Positions 44,090 to 56,700 of a stretch of DNA of 64,000 nucleotides are shown here, in pieces; within the stretch, counting starts at the first letter, position 1, and every line of letters begins with the position of its first letter. The DNA is taken from the NCBI GenBank assembly GCA_012931725.1, contig CM022944.1, forward strand, positions 31,811,641 through 31,875,640. The letters run 5' to 3'. Under the pieces are notes generated by a model, which saw only the letters and a program-made list of their open reading frames with translations, had not been told where the DNA came from and did no database searches. This DNA comes from Litsea cubeba. Taxonomy: Eukaryota; Streptophyta; Magnoliopsida; Laurales; Lauraceae. A program made the translations under genes and the position numbers.

Positions 44090-45720
44090 ATTCCACATTA
44101 ATACGGTGGCCTGAGAGACGATGTGAAAGCACGGATGGAAGGAGCAAAACCCCAAAAAATCTCTTAAACCTGCCGTCGTCGGACGTCTAGATATTGGTCA
44201 CATTACCTGGGTTCATTATCTTCAACTCGGCACAATACAGTGGAAGGAGTTTGAAGGAATCTTCGTATGAACCTCGGACGATACGAAGTGCCATTTCTCT
44301 AGCAATATGCGCCTTTCAGTACGAGATAGTAATCCAAACTCTATCTGATAATCATTTATTATCTCTTTCGGTCTCAAATTATTATTTACACGAACTTTAT
44401 CTAAAATGTACTCCGTAATTAACTCAGAAGACGCCTGCCTATGTGTCGTGCCCATCATTGGCTTTGAACATTTATGAACAAGGTTGTAGGTTTGAACCTT
44501 AAACCGTGGTCCACTTTCCATTATAGACGCGTGGATGCGCCATGGACAATCCCGGTCCTTACAATGTGCTGTCACTTTGAACTGACTTGTCTTTAGGTGC
44601 AAGAGCTCGAAGTTGTTGTATATTGCAAACTTGGCTAAAGTCCTCCTAAAGTTTTCACGATCTGGAATTTCGCACCCTAACCACATCTCCCGCAAAGTAC
44701 TATGCTACAAGTCTGTAGGCAACTCCTCTGGAATCGTGTTATCTTCAAAAATAACTTCACGCCTATGGGTTGATGGCTCCCCAACATTTGATTTCGTATT
44801 CACGGTACCTCTAAGGTCCCTCCCCCATGAGTTCTAAGGTGATCGACTTATACCGGCTCCATGTTATCTTCAAAAATAACTTCACGCTTGTGGGTTGGCG
44901 GCAGCTATACATTTGATTTCGCATTCACAGCCACCCTAAGGCATGCACCGCCATGAGTACGACTACCAGGGTACTCAGCTTCTATGTTGATGGCTTCTAC
45001 ATTATCATCACTCTCTACTGCATCAATGTACGTGTGAAAGACGATATCATTCTCTTGGGCCAATTCATCCCTCGCAATGTTCGGTTCGGAGGAGAATTTC
45101 ATGTCGTAATCTTCGCTGAGGTTTACAGTATGACATCTTGTGTCTTGGACATATGGAGCCTTCCGCTTTGCATCATGACTGCCATATGTTCTCGCAAATT
45201 TCTCATATCGCAACGGATGCTTTAGCAACCCATGCGACCTTCAAAGAGTACATGATAAATGTCAGAATAATATTGAATTAAGAATGTATACTTATGCCAA
45301 TACACTGACATGAATATGTTGCTTAAGAAAATAATGCAAACAGCCGTACCTTGGTTGATCTCCAATAGCAAGACCAGAACCAACTGGTGTTCTATTGATA
45401 TATAAATAAATCTCATTTGTTTCAGCTCTTGAGAGTGTAAGCATGCACTTAATATTATTATCATCTTTGATGCCAACCAATGAAAACACTTTACCATTGT
45501 GATGTAGATAATGTATGCTTATGTCTTCGCGGTTACCCTCCTAATGTGATGTTTCGTAAGCAAGTTTTACAAGCGACTCAAATGTTATATCACTTCGAAT
45601 AGACCTCATCTTCTACTTTCCACCTTTATATAACGGATGAATCATGTCAAACTCAAAATCCCCTTCATAGTGGAATATCACTATTAATTCATTACCCGAC
45701 ATCCTAATCATAGAAATAAC
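44090..45720 (-). pseudogene. Mutator-like transposase relic (MuDR type)
   Basis: On the minus strand, N-terminal PB1-like text (MSGNELIVIFHYEGDFEFD near 45700; GKVFSLVGIKDDNNIKCMLT; INRTPVGSGLAIGDQPRYG) is followed by an acidic linker. Then comes the MuDR DNA-binding region at 44695-44300 (FRRTLAKFAIYNNFELLHLK, KVTAHCKDRDCPWRIHAS, CSKPMMGTTHRQASSELI, RPKEIINDYQIEFG). After a frameshift, the start of the catalytic domain (FWGFAPSIRAF) runs to the solo LTR at 44081. Stops near 45630, 45550 and 44220 inactivate it. The rest of the catalytic domain was not found beyond the LTR. Confidence 0.82.
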
Positions 45721-46320
45721 ATATATCCATTAGAGAAAATTGCAGTAGCAGACTATACACAACATTTCATTCATGTAGACGACATTATACATGTAGGTTC
45801 CAAAGTAAACAAGAGTAAACACAAACCAAGGTAGAGAACAATAATGTAGTTTCATTGCTCTATTTCAAAAATTCAAGTTATTTTGATTCCAGTAAAACCA
45901 TTCCAATTTCCACGTACATAAATACATTGGAGGATGAGATGGCAGCCAACAAGTTCAAAATGGAGGAAATAGATGGGTTCTTTGGATTCTTATTTGGGAT
46001 TCAAATGAAGGTCATTTAATCCGAATGGCACACATCATTGGCGTCCATAGAAGCCATCTGAGATGAGTCTTATACAAGGCCAGAGGAAATGGAAAACAAA
46101 TAGTACGAACCTATTATTAATAGTTAGTTGTAAAGCGTACACAAATATATAAAAACATATACCAACCTCTTAAATGGAAGCCAACAACCTCTATGATGAG
46201 CAATAGATATAGGATTCTGTATATGGTAGGTCTGCTCGGCGAAAACCTGCAAGTATTCATTGATGCGGAAGCTTGGAGATGAGAAAAAAGGGGGTTTCGA
46301 AGCTGGGTTTATATAACGAC

Positions 46321-46371
46321 GAGTGACGATAGCGTCACTTAATTTCACTTCGAACGACGCTATCGTCACTC
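46321..46371. repeat. perfect 16-bp inverted repeat (hairpin)
   Basis: GAGTGACGATAGCGTC (46321-46336) and GACGCTATCGTCACTC (46356-46371), with a 19-nt loop, near the presumed right end of the MULE. Confidence 0.9.
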
Positions 46372-46510
46372 TAAAAAAATACTAAAAAAAAAAAAAGAAA
46401 AAGTGGCAGGAGGAATGCTACCGTAGTGAAAATATTTCGATGCACTACCAAGTGCGACTGACAAATACTGGAAATTTTCCAGTAAAATCCTCAAAAATTT
46501 CCTATTTTCA

Positions 46511-49500
46511 TGAAAGACCTCTTCTAACCTTTACCCATTGAAAATGGTTTTTTGTAGAATTTTTTTCATTTTTTTGGTTTGATGAAAAGTGGCCACACTA
46601 ATGACGAGACCTTTCCTAATGTGTTGATGTTTTGGTAGAAATGGTTAACTAAATAAACTTAATAAGGTTGGCCTTGTCTACAACAATATATGCGAGCCAC
46701 ACCGATTATAATGATTACCAAATAATCATGGTGAGCCTCACCTGCCAAATGACTAATGAGGTAGGCACCATTCATCTCATGATGAAACTACAATGGGCAC
46801 ACCCATCAAAAGAGGTAATCTAGTGGGTCTGGCAATTGAAGATAAAATCATGGTGGCTACATCCGCTCATATAAAACTTAACCTAGGAGGGGCGCCTAAG
46901 ATCATTTTGGTGGGTTGGCCCACTGTTAGTAAATCATGTGACAAATGGGATCATCCCCATTAAAGAAAGTACTCAAAATAAATGTCTCTCTAAAGGTGAG
47001 ATTTTATTTATATAGTTGTGCCTACCGTCAAATTGATTAAATATAAAACATACCAACATGAATAATTTCTTTTTTAAAAAGAAGGTGTATAAAAGGAACA
47101 CTGAAAATGTAAGTCCTCTGAATCTAGAGGTGGTGGGCTCAATTTCCTAAGCATCTCATCTCCGTCCATACTACCCATTTATAAAGTGGATTCCCAATGT
47201 TTCAACCATAAGTTTTCTTTTAAAAAGATAATTAAACGGACTCTTTTAAAAGAAGTCCCAGCCTTTTATTTTAATTCTAAGTACTCCCAAAAATAGATAT
47301 TTTAAAGGGTCTTTAATATTCAAAACGATTTATATTTAGATTCCCATAAGTAACTACTAGCTTGACCATCCACACTTAAAGCATGAACATTTCTCATAAC
47401 ATTGATTGGGTCAGAATTTCAAAAATATAATTAGTTTTATAAATTGAACGTTATTTAACTTTTATTGGTATCAATGTTTAAGCGTAAAAAATTATTAAAG
47501 TTTATGAGAAGTAAGAAATGAATATAAAGTTTAACTACATATCAAATAATTTGGTTTTTCTTTTATTTTTTATCAAGCATTTTAAGCATGATCAATCTTA
47601 CGGGTCTCATTTCAATTGGAGTAACATAATGAGATTTATTAAGTATAAGCCTAAAAGTAAACTCCATTTACAAATTGAGAAAAATAAAATATAAAGTGCA
47701 TAATTATTGAGATTATTTTGGTTAAAGGAAAAGTTATATAATTAAATTGAGTAAATTTATCATAACTCTAAATTGTCGAGTGCAATGAACTTGAGTTTCT
47801 CTCTTATAAAGAAATAAAAATCTCTCTTTTAGGTACATCTTGCTCAACGAGAGTATAAATTAAATGAGACAATTATCTTAATAATAACTGAAGATAAAAA
47901 AATGACCAAAATTACCCTTAATGATTTAATAAAAGATTTAGGGTTATAAAATTTGAAATTTAGTAGAGGTCAAGTTTGAAATTGGAAGGGTTAAAATTGA
48001 AATTGATTTGGTAAACATAAGAACTTTAATATATAATATATATATATATATATAATAATGGTTGAAAAAAATCAGCTGAGTCCAACTCATTTATCCGGAA
48101 TGTGCTTGTGCAGCCAATTAGATTTAAATTTTTATAAAAGATATATTAAAAATGATTTTGAAACATGCCTGCGTTTAGCACAGGCAATATAATTCATAAT
48201 ATTTAAAAAATATAATTTATAAATAATATTTAGTCTAAATTATATTGAGATGGTAAAAGTTGTAATCATATTAAAACCTATAATAATAATGAAAAAGGAT
48301 AACTGGCTAATTTCAAAATGAAAGTACTTTAATTTGTTTAAATTTAGTTGAATATTTTACTTCAAACATTCTTTTGAGACCAAAAGAATAAACCCATAAT
48401 AATTTTTTTTCGTAAAAACATCTAAATTATTTAATATTAAAAGCATAGCAACATGGAAACTAAAAGGAAATTATCTTAATAATATTGATAGGAGTAGCAA
48501 TTTTGATCCAACCTACCAACCTAACTTGAATGCCTCGCTTTTTAATATAAATAATCATATCCCTCGCACTCACTCAACCATGTCCTCGGCATTAGCGCTA
48601 CAGTCAGAGATTGATCGTTCGTTGTTTTTATGGAAGGGAGGTGCTTTACCACTGAACCCACTTGGTAATTCAAAGTTAAAGTTCATTTTTTGTAGGTTTG
48701 AGGTACCATTTCTCTGACCCAATTAATCAATGGATTGGATTAAAGTCAATATATGACATATGGCCTCCTAACCCAACTTTACTTATCTCATTCCTTAACC
48801 TTCCAACAATTCAACTTGAATGCGACCTATTAATTAAATGTTGAGTTAACCTTTATAACTTTAAAAAAGCATTTGGATTGACATATTTATCATAATTAAT
48901 GAATGGGTAAACTTTAGGTTAAGCACACATGCTATTGTGCACTATTCAACACATTCAATTCCACGTCCCTATCTTTAAGTTATCACCTTTTTCTTTGTTG
49001 ACACTTACTATCATCCTTTTGATGTGATATTTAGATGGGTGATATTTGTAATCAAGTTCTTTTCATAGCAATTTGATAAATGTCACTTGCCCAATCATTA
49101 ACTCCCTATTTTTAGACTATCATTTTTTCATAGTACTTGTTACCATCTTTTTTGTGTGGAAGTTAAATGAGTGACATTTGGAGTCACAACTTTTTTAATA
49201 TCAATTGAGTAGATAACACTTGTCAATCATCTATGACTTCTTTAGCTAATAAATAGGGTATGCTCTTTCATTTAATTCAAACACTCCTATTCATTTTTCA
49301 TGTATTAGTCTCTCACCCTCGTCTAATTTTATTTTATTTTTTGAAACATTAGCATGTCTTATTAACCAAATCAAGTTAAGCCAACTCTAGGGGTACGCGA
49401 GTCTATGTCAAAGACTATATGAATTCTTTAACAATTTTCGTTTCAAATGTTTTACTTCTACTCATTACTTTTTATGTATATATCATATTATGCATATATT

Positions 49501-50204
49501 AACCAAATAGAATATCGTATAATACTTATATAATTGAAAATATTTTTTTTTAATTATTTTCGTATAGACTTTAATTAGTTTAGTTACAATCAAATAACCT
49601 AGACCCAAGTTAAAATATATTAATTTTCTTTAAACATTAGGAACTTGGACTTCTTTATTTCCCAAATACATAGACTAAAAGTTAAATAAGGATATAAACG
49701 TGGCTTGAATCTAGCTTATTAATAGAACATATTTTTGTAAATCAATGGAGCATATTGAAAAGATTGTTTTATATATGAGAAACTACTTGAAAATATTTTT
49801 GTTTATTTTCATATCTTTTTTTTTTCGATTTATGCTGATACTATTTTGAATTTCTTTAATCTCATACTTTCTAACATCTTCCATAAATATGATAACTTTA
49901 TTTTTTTAATAAATTATAAAATTATTTATCAATTTATTTTTTACATTACAATTATAAAATCTTAATCGAAAATGGGCGGCATAAGAAAAAGGTAAGCCTA
50001 AACTTTTTTGGTAAAGTTGCATCATAGATTAAAGTAATCTCATCTTTCTTTAATTTTTACTATTTATTTAATAAATAACAGTTTTTCATCATAAAAAGAG
50101 AGAGGAAAAATGAAATCAATAAAAAAAGAATATTAAAAAAGTCACAGAAAGAAAATCAATTCTCCAAATTCTACTACAAAGAAAAAAGATATAGAAATTG
50201 TCAT
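46511..50204. other. AT-rich intergenic DNA, no gene
   Basis: Strongly AT-rich with many stops on both strands. Includes a short (TA)n run at ~48030-48052. A 63-codon frame at 48526 has no recognisable family. Nothing else is supported. Confidence 0.6.
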
Positions 50205-50410
50205 ACTCATACATGATGAGGCCAACTTTAAAACTTCCAACATGGACCCATCTTTTGGAATTGGGATGGAGGGCCATATTTAGAAGTTACAACATGTGGC
50301 CCCGCCTTTAGGAAATAGAATATGAGGTCCCTTAAAAAAATTTGTTGTACGCGGAGCCCATATGTATAAATCACTATTTGGGATCCACTTTTAAAATCAC
50401 AAACCTTTAA
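50205..50410 (+). repeat. degenerate minisatellite, small block
   Basis: Irregular repetition of an ACATGG-CCCACCTTTWGRAATT-like unit. It is the same family as the larger block at 53125-53995. Confidence 0.6.
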
Positions 50411-51868
50411 AATTTTCTACAATCGATATATCAAAATTTTAAACTTACATAAAGAAGACTCATTTTAACTTGACTAGATAGAGTCATGGAGCAAGGTGGA
50501 GTTCTTGTTTCATCCGGACTCTTTAATCTCCTATCCATGATAGATTTATGGAAGTTTTGAATTCACTTAAAGAAGGTTAACGAAAGTGAACTCTCGATGT
50601 AAATCTTAAAATCTCTCTTCAATCAGAATAGAAATTGAAATTGGAGTTTCAATTTTCCATTTGAAATTGAAATGGACCTCCAATTTTACAATCAATTGCG
50701 AAATCGGACTCCAATTTCAAATCAAAACCTATCCGTCTAATAATTGTTGGTAAATCTTTCTCAAATCTTTCTTAAGCCATGTTATCTTAATCTTAATCCT
50801 AATAACAATTATGAACTTAATTTCAAAAACACAACCCCATCAAAGGTCCAAAGTATCTTTGTGCCTCTACTACAGACAAACAAGCTTTTGAGAAATTCTA
50901 TGTGCACCAGTTTTGATGAACACACCCACATTCTGAGCTCACCACAGCCATTTTAGGTTTAAAACCTATTTGCTGAGCTCACCCACCAAAATACCCAAAC
51001 TGCCCACCAGCCCTCGTCTTCTCCTTCTCCATTCCCTCGTCCTCGTTTTTCAAATTTGGCATGGCTAACAGAAGTTGAAAAAATCCGACGTCTCCTGCTA
51101 CATCTTCTCCACTGCTCTCATCACATTGTGGGTTGAAAATGCAATGATGTAAATGAGTTTGGTTGAAAATATATAGCATTATTATATAATTAAAAAGTGG
51201 TGATCTAATTTGTATTTTCTTATATTCTTTTAGATCTTACAGAATGTTTGGATGAATATGTGCAGAATAAAATATTTCTATATTTATATACTAGAAAAAT
51301 AAAATATTACATAATAAAGTATACTAATATTAAAATATTTCAATATTGTTGTTGTTTGGAAATTTCCAAAACATCCAATAGATTTTGAACTAAGCAATTT
51401 GACAATCACCCCATATTTTACTATACGCTAAATTCAAGATTGACCTTAATTTTCAAATGAAAGAAATGGTTAATAACTTTATTCAATATTTTTAAATGAC
51501 AAGATGACGACACCATTTTCTAGGAATTCAATTCAATGAAAATAAAAAATCCCTAATTAAATTTTCAAGATAAAGAATCTATGGTAAAATGGGTTTGTTT
51601 GATTTTCTCTAAATTATATCCATGCAACAAACATGTTATAAATTAAGTCTCAAGAGAAGGGATTTTATGGTAAAACAAGTTCCTTTGAATTTGTAGGAAT
51701 TCATTTGCATGTGAACTAATAGGTCCTATATTTCATGGCATAATGGGTTCTTTTGAATTCTTAGAAATTCAGATCCATACTAATAGATCATATTTTAACA
51801 ATAATGAATTCATTTTCTTTAAATCCTTGATAATCTGATTCCATGCAAATAAGTAAGCCATCTTATAA
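50411..51868. other. intergenic, no gene recognised
   Basis: AT-rich; ORFs of 66-70 codons have no family. Nothing further is seen. Confidence 0.55.
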
Positions 51869-52093
51869 CCCCAAGGGGCTGGCCGAGTGGTCAGGACCAT
51901 GGTATCTCCCTCTTCCGGAGCTAGAGGTTTTGGTATCGACCCCCGGTTCCCACCTCTTCAGGAACCGAAGGTTGAGTTCACTTGTGCTAGCACCTGGGGG
52001 CCACAGGGGTTTTACTTGACTTCTCTTTGGGCTCGGAGGGATTTGTCTAGCCCAACGGGTTGGGAACCCTCCGTTACCAAAAAAAAAAAAAAG
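51869..52093 (+). mobile_element. tRNA-derived SINE (225 bp) with target duplications
   Basis: Begins CCCCAAGGGGCTGGCCGAGT with an A-box TGGCCGAGTGG and a B-box-like GGTATCGACCCC about 50 nt later (a Leu/Ser tRNA-like head). It ends GTTACC plus a 15-A tail (52079-52093). Flanks GTAAGCCATCTTATA (51853-51867) and GTAAGCCCTATTATA (52094-52108) match at 13 of 15. Its ~205-bp body matches the 5' end of the LINE at 24204-23995. No coding potential. Confidence 0.9.
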
Positions 52094-52108
52094 TAAGCCC
52101 TATTATAT

Positions 52109-53124
52109 GTTAGGGCTAAGATATTAGTGGCAAAGTGGTTCCTTATAATTTCTAAGAATTATTTTGATGCAATAAAATCGGCCAAGCAAGACAACCAACT
52201 AAAGGTTCATGAGCATTCCATCATTACTATCAATCAATCAATGTGATTTTTGGTGTTAGGACCGAGAAAATATACGGGTCATGGAACAAAGACCAATGTA
52301 TAAAAAATAAGAAATGAAAATATCATTAATTTATCCTATTTGAGCCCCACCTTTCATTGTTTAAAGTTTTGATCATATGAACAACCACTCCCAATATGTT
52401 CATTGTATCATATTTCACTTTAATAGGTAAAGGTGGATTGTACATAGAAGTGGGCCACACAGGGTACAGTAACCAAATGTTTGATAAAGGAAGAGAAAAA
52501 TAGAAACCATACCAAGAGGGGGAAAAAAGTAAAAAATCAAAGAACGAGGATGCCTCAAGAAAAGGTTTGGTTAGTTTTGACATTTCCCCTGGAATCGAGA
52601 AGGTGTAGGAAAAAATAGAGTTTTTGGGAAGGAGAGAAAACTCATCTCTAAAGGTAAGTTATAGGGAAAAACCTCTTAGAACAAACATGGATGTCCAACA
52701 TCATGAGGACCCAGGCAAGTGTTAAAATTACCTAAAACACACAAAATATGATATTTTTTCCCATTCCAGGGGTAAAAGGGTACAAAACCCCAATATAGAT
52801 CCTTTTTTATTATTAGGAGCTAGTCAGTGCCATGCCTATGGGCTTGGGTATACAGGCCCAACACGCGCTAGGGCGAAGCAGGTTGTGCCCATGCCGACAT
52901 CCCTACTTGGAACTAAAGGGTCCGCTTGGCATGTTCTCTTGTTATTTTCAATTTTGTGTTCAGATCAGGTTATATTAAGATCGGGTTGTGCTAAGATCAG
53001 GTTATACTGAGACTATACTCTGCAGAACTTGTTTGATAATATCATATTAAATTATTTTGCTGAGAATATGTTGTACAGAACTTGTTTGGTAACATTATAA
53101 AAGTTTTGGTCCAAGGAACAAAAG
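52109..53124. other. intergenic, no gene recognised
   Basis: No coding region recognised. Near 52955-53030 are short repeats of GATCAGGTTATA-like text. Confidence 0.5.
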
Positions 53125-53995
53125 CAAGAGAATGATAGGATTTACAATGTGGGACCCACCTTTTATTGTTTGCAGCAGTTTATTGTTGTCATACGTGGGA
53201 CCTACCTGTAGAAATTACAACGTGCTATCCACCTTTAAAAATCATAACATGGGGCTCAAATTCAGAGGATCTATAATGTGGATCCATCTTTATTGGAATT
53301 ATAATGTGGAGCTACCATGTTCTAAATGTAAATATGGACCCACCTTTAGAAATTACAACGTCGTACAAAACTTTAGAAACTAGAATATAGGTCCACTTTT
53401 TGTGATTGTGACCTCACATTTTATAAATTACAAAGTGGAGCCACATTTCTTATGATTGTGGATATAGGACCCAACTTTAGAACAATGTGGTGCCCACTTT
53501 TAGTAATTACAACATGGGGGCACATTCATGGAATTTACAATGTGGACCCACCTTTATAGGAACCATAATGTGGGTCCATATTTTTTTATTGATTGTGAAC
53601 ACATGACCCCCGCCTTTAGAAATCATAACGTGATACCCGCCTTTAAAAATTAGAACATGGGGTCATATTCATAGGATTCACAATGCGGGCCTACATTCCT
53701 AGGATTTACAATGTTGCTCCACCTTTTGCGATTGTGACCATATGACATACCTTTTAAGAATTATAAAGTGGGTCCGGCCCTTTTGTGATTGTGGACACGA
53801 GACCCATTTTTAAAAAGTACAACATGAAGCCCACCATTAGAAATTAGAACATGGGGCCTTATAATGTGGCCTTACCATTATGGAAATTATAATATGGGCC
53901 CTCCTTTTGTATTTTTGACCATGTGACCTACCATGGAATTACAAAGTGGGGTCACCTTCTTTGAGATTACGGATATGGGGGCATACCTTTAGGAT
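53125..53995 (+). repeat. degenerate ~30-40-bp minisatellite array
   Basis: Some 20-plus irregular copies of a unit like ACAATGTGGACCCACCTTTA followed by GAAATTA. The copies are diverged and of variable length. In one frame the unit encodes GPTFRNYNV-like repeats. There is no sign of a gene. Confidence 0.8.
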
Positions 53996-54299
53996 AAGTG
54001 AGGAAATTTGGAGTATTTAAGTGACTAAAGGCATGTGATAAGTAGGAAGTAACTTTCCAAGCAAGTAAATATATTTTTTTAAAATTACTCCAACTTTCTT
54101 ATACCAGTAGATTAAGATTTGGCAACTCTATTTTTTTACCTCTTACTGTCTTAAAATAATTTCAAACTGTTTGGTGGTCTTTTTCATTTGCATGTCTCAA
54201 TTGGAGAATAGACATAAAATGTTTGTTTCATAAAGCAAGGAAAATAGGCAAATTTGAAATAGACGTTGAAGTCTGTCTGAAGTAGACAGACATGGATTG

Positions 54300-55000
54300 C
54301 TACAGTATTTCTGACGGTTCAATTGGCACTCCGATTTTTTTTAAAAAAATTTTGGGCCTCTAAATCGCGACCCAAACCGTTGGATAGATTTATAAGGTCA
54401 AACACGACTTTGGGTCAAAATCTCAGCCGTTGGATGTTCATATATTTTGAGATATTTGTGATAAATCCTAGACGCTTAGATCACCGATTCTGACTATTGT
54501 GGGCTCCAAATTCAAGATCTGAACCGTTGATCCTCTTTGGAAGGATAAACACTGCTACTATCTTAAATCTCATTGACTGACTCCTTGTGTATCTCAAGAT
54601 ATTCACAAAAAGCTATAGACCATTGATTATACTAACAATGTTTTGGATTGTGTTCACATAGTCCGTTTTTTCTCATTTTTCTTCATTTTTGGGGACCTAA
54701 ACTATAATCTGAACAGACTATTAAGAAGACTAAGAGCGCCTACCATATAAAATGTCATCCGTAGAGCCTTCACTAATCTCTAGATATTTGCAGAAAAATG
54801 CCAACTACTTGATGTTAATTTCTAAATCTTGTGGGCCCCTATCTCTAGACCAAACCGTTGTTCCTCTTTGAAAGGCTAAACATGGCCATGGGGTTGAATT
54901 CTAGCCCCTAATTCCTTATGGATCTCGAGATATTTGCAAAAGACTATCGACCATTGAATTAAAAAGGTCTATTTTAATCAAATTTTCTGTGTTACCAAAC
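54300..55000. repeat. degenerate tandem modules with ACCGTTG words
   Basis: About three diverged modules. Recurrent landmarks: AACCGTTGGAT/GAACCGTTGATCC/AAACCGTTGTTCC, CCTCTTTGGAAGGATAAACA and CTCTTTGAAAGGCTAAACA, and GATCTCGAGATATTTGCAAA-like ends. The class is unknown. Its wording resembles the dispersed repeat at 2438 and 5225 without clear alignment. Confidence 0.55.
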
Positions 55001-55320
55001 AGACCAGCATCTATTTTAGTCAGGGCCATTAGAAACATATCTGTTTCATATAGAAGGTTTTCCAAAGGGAGCCATTATATATTGGCAAAATTAGCGAAAG
55101 GTCCCTAAAATTGAATGTATCCAGCCTCTAGTCCAGTGAAAAACTCTTTAAGGCCTTTGGTCCATTTAGCTAGACTGTTTACAGCCATAGGTCCCTGCAC
55201 ACACATGTTCTCATTTTTTAAGACTAAATTGCCCTTTCAACCGTTTTTGGCATAAAATCTTGAAATTCAAAATTTTAAATCTTGTATTATATTCCTCTTC
55301 TTCTGCAATGAGGGAACATA

Positions 55321-55600
55321 TTGGATCTGATCCTCGTGAGAAAAACAGATCAGACAATCGAAGATCAGAGGTATTCTGATCAATTAATGGCCCACGCTAA
55401 GAGATTGCATGAAGAAGACGACTGGGCCTGTTCAATCGCGGGAAATTACACGTTCAGGGTTTTTGTTGGATCTGATCCTCGTGAGAGTCACAGATCAGGC
55501 GATCGAAGATCAGAGGTGTTCTGATCAATCAGGTGGCTCACGCTCAAAGATTGCACGAAAAAGACGACTGGGCCTGTTTAGTTGCCGAAAATTCAAGAGG
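55321..55600 (+). repeat. 145-bp tandem duplication
   Basis: TTGGATCTGATCCTCGTGAG starts both copies (55321 and 55466). Copies share GATCGAAGATCAGAGGT-like and GACGACTGGGCCTGTT text, with ~10% differences. Confidence 0.88.
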
Positions 55601-56004
55601 GGAGATTCAGTTTGGGCATCAGATGGTTGTGGGACCAACTGGTTGATCCGATCGCAGATCTGGTCCATCCATCAGGCCAGACATGGTGGGGCGACCTTAG
55701 AGACGTAGACCATGTTTGGCCACCATCTAATGGTTTTAGGAAATCAGGGGCGTGACTTAATGTTGAGTTGTTTTCTTTATTTAATCTTGTAGTGGGGAGA
55801 CGACATGATGACCGGCCTATCTAAACCATAGATCTAGTAGAGGGAGCCTGGGCAACCATATATGATAGTGGAGCCTGATCTTGGTTTTGATAGCGGGACC
55901 CACGATTTCAGCAGCCTCCATATCCCAGGCGAGAAGCCCTGTTGCTGTTGTAGATGTTCTGTTACAGAACAGGTGTAGGTGGAAGATGGGATGGGTAGCT
56001 CGGT

Positions 56005-56204
56005 GGTTTGGAGGTGTATGAAAAAAGGATGGCCATCACCTATGCTACAGAAGTTGGAGTTCTGTTAATTGTTCACCTTGCCCTTGAGTTTATAGAAATT
56101 AGGAGGTTTGGAGGTGTATGAAAAAAGGGTGGCCATCACCTATGCTACAGAAGTTGGAGTTCTGTTAATTGTTCACCTTGCCCTTGAGTTTATAGAAATT
56201 AGGA
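56005..56204 (+). repeat. 100-bp tandem duplication, near-perfect
   Basis: Copies 56005-56104 and 56105-56204 begin GGTTTGGAGGTGTATGAAAA and differ at about one base. A recent local duplication. Confidence 0.93.
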
Positions 56205-56339
56205 AAAGGCCCTGAAGCAAAGGCTGCAGAAATCGGCAATTGAAGGCCCTTTTATCGTCGACCATCGAATTGGATAGAGAGCGAGGTAAGGTGAGGGAAA
56301 TGAGAGAGAAGAGCTTAGTTGTAGGCTTTACTGAGAAGG

Positions 56340-56700
56340 GAATTTATCTGATTTTTTGTGAAATTTATCTCAGTTTTCGTGAAATTTATTTGAGTTTTCG
56401 TCAAATGTATTTGAGTTTTGGCCAAATCTATCTGAGTTTTTGGCTATTTACCTGAGTTCTGAAATAAATTTATCTGAGTTTTGAACAAATCTATCTGAGT
56501 TTTGGGCAAATTTATTTGATTTTTTTTAGAATATAGTTGAGTTGTAGACAAGTTTATCTCCATTTTGAAAATTTTAACTGAGTTTTTGAAAGAATATTTC
56601 TGTGTTTTTGGCAAATTTATTTGTATTTTCTTAGATTAATTTGTGTTTTTTAATTTTATTTATGATTTTTTAAATTTATTTATATTTTTTAATTTTATTT
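56340..56700 (+). repeat. ~20-27-bp minisatellite, TTTATCTGAGTTTT type
   Basis: More than ten degenerate copies of AATTTATCTGAGTTTTSG-like units, drifting to TTTATTT-rich copies on the right. The first part encodes YLSFREI-like peptide repeats in one frame (56240-56455), with no other sign of a gene. Confidence 0.85.

Larger units (their letters stand above)
39030..46510 (-). mobile_element. Mutator-like element (MULE), approximate bounds
   Basis: Inferred from a Mutator transposase relic on the minus strand (44090-45720) and from similar sequence in inverted orientation near both ends. Left 39142-39186 (GAGTGACGCTAGCATCGCTC) mirrors right 46321-46371. Further out, AAATTTTTGATGTTTTTAC on the left mirrors AAATTTTTGAGGATTTTAC read from the right. 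A 9-bp target duplication was not found, so limits are tentative. A 3,026-bp solo LTR sits inside it. Confidence 0.5.

Noticed and set aside
48590..48700. tRNA-like A-box (GGTTCAGTGGTAAAGC on the minus strand)
   Set aside because: No matching B-box or cloverleaf was found at the right distance, and no tail or target duplication.
55409..55708. 99-codon ORF over the 145-bp duplication
   Set aside because: The frame is not conserved between the two copies, and there is no known family.
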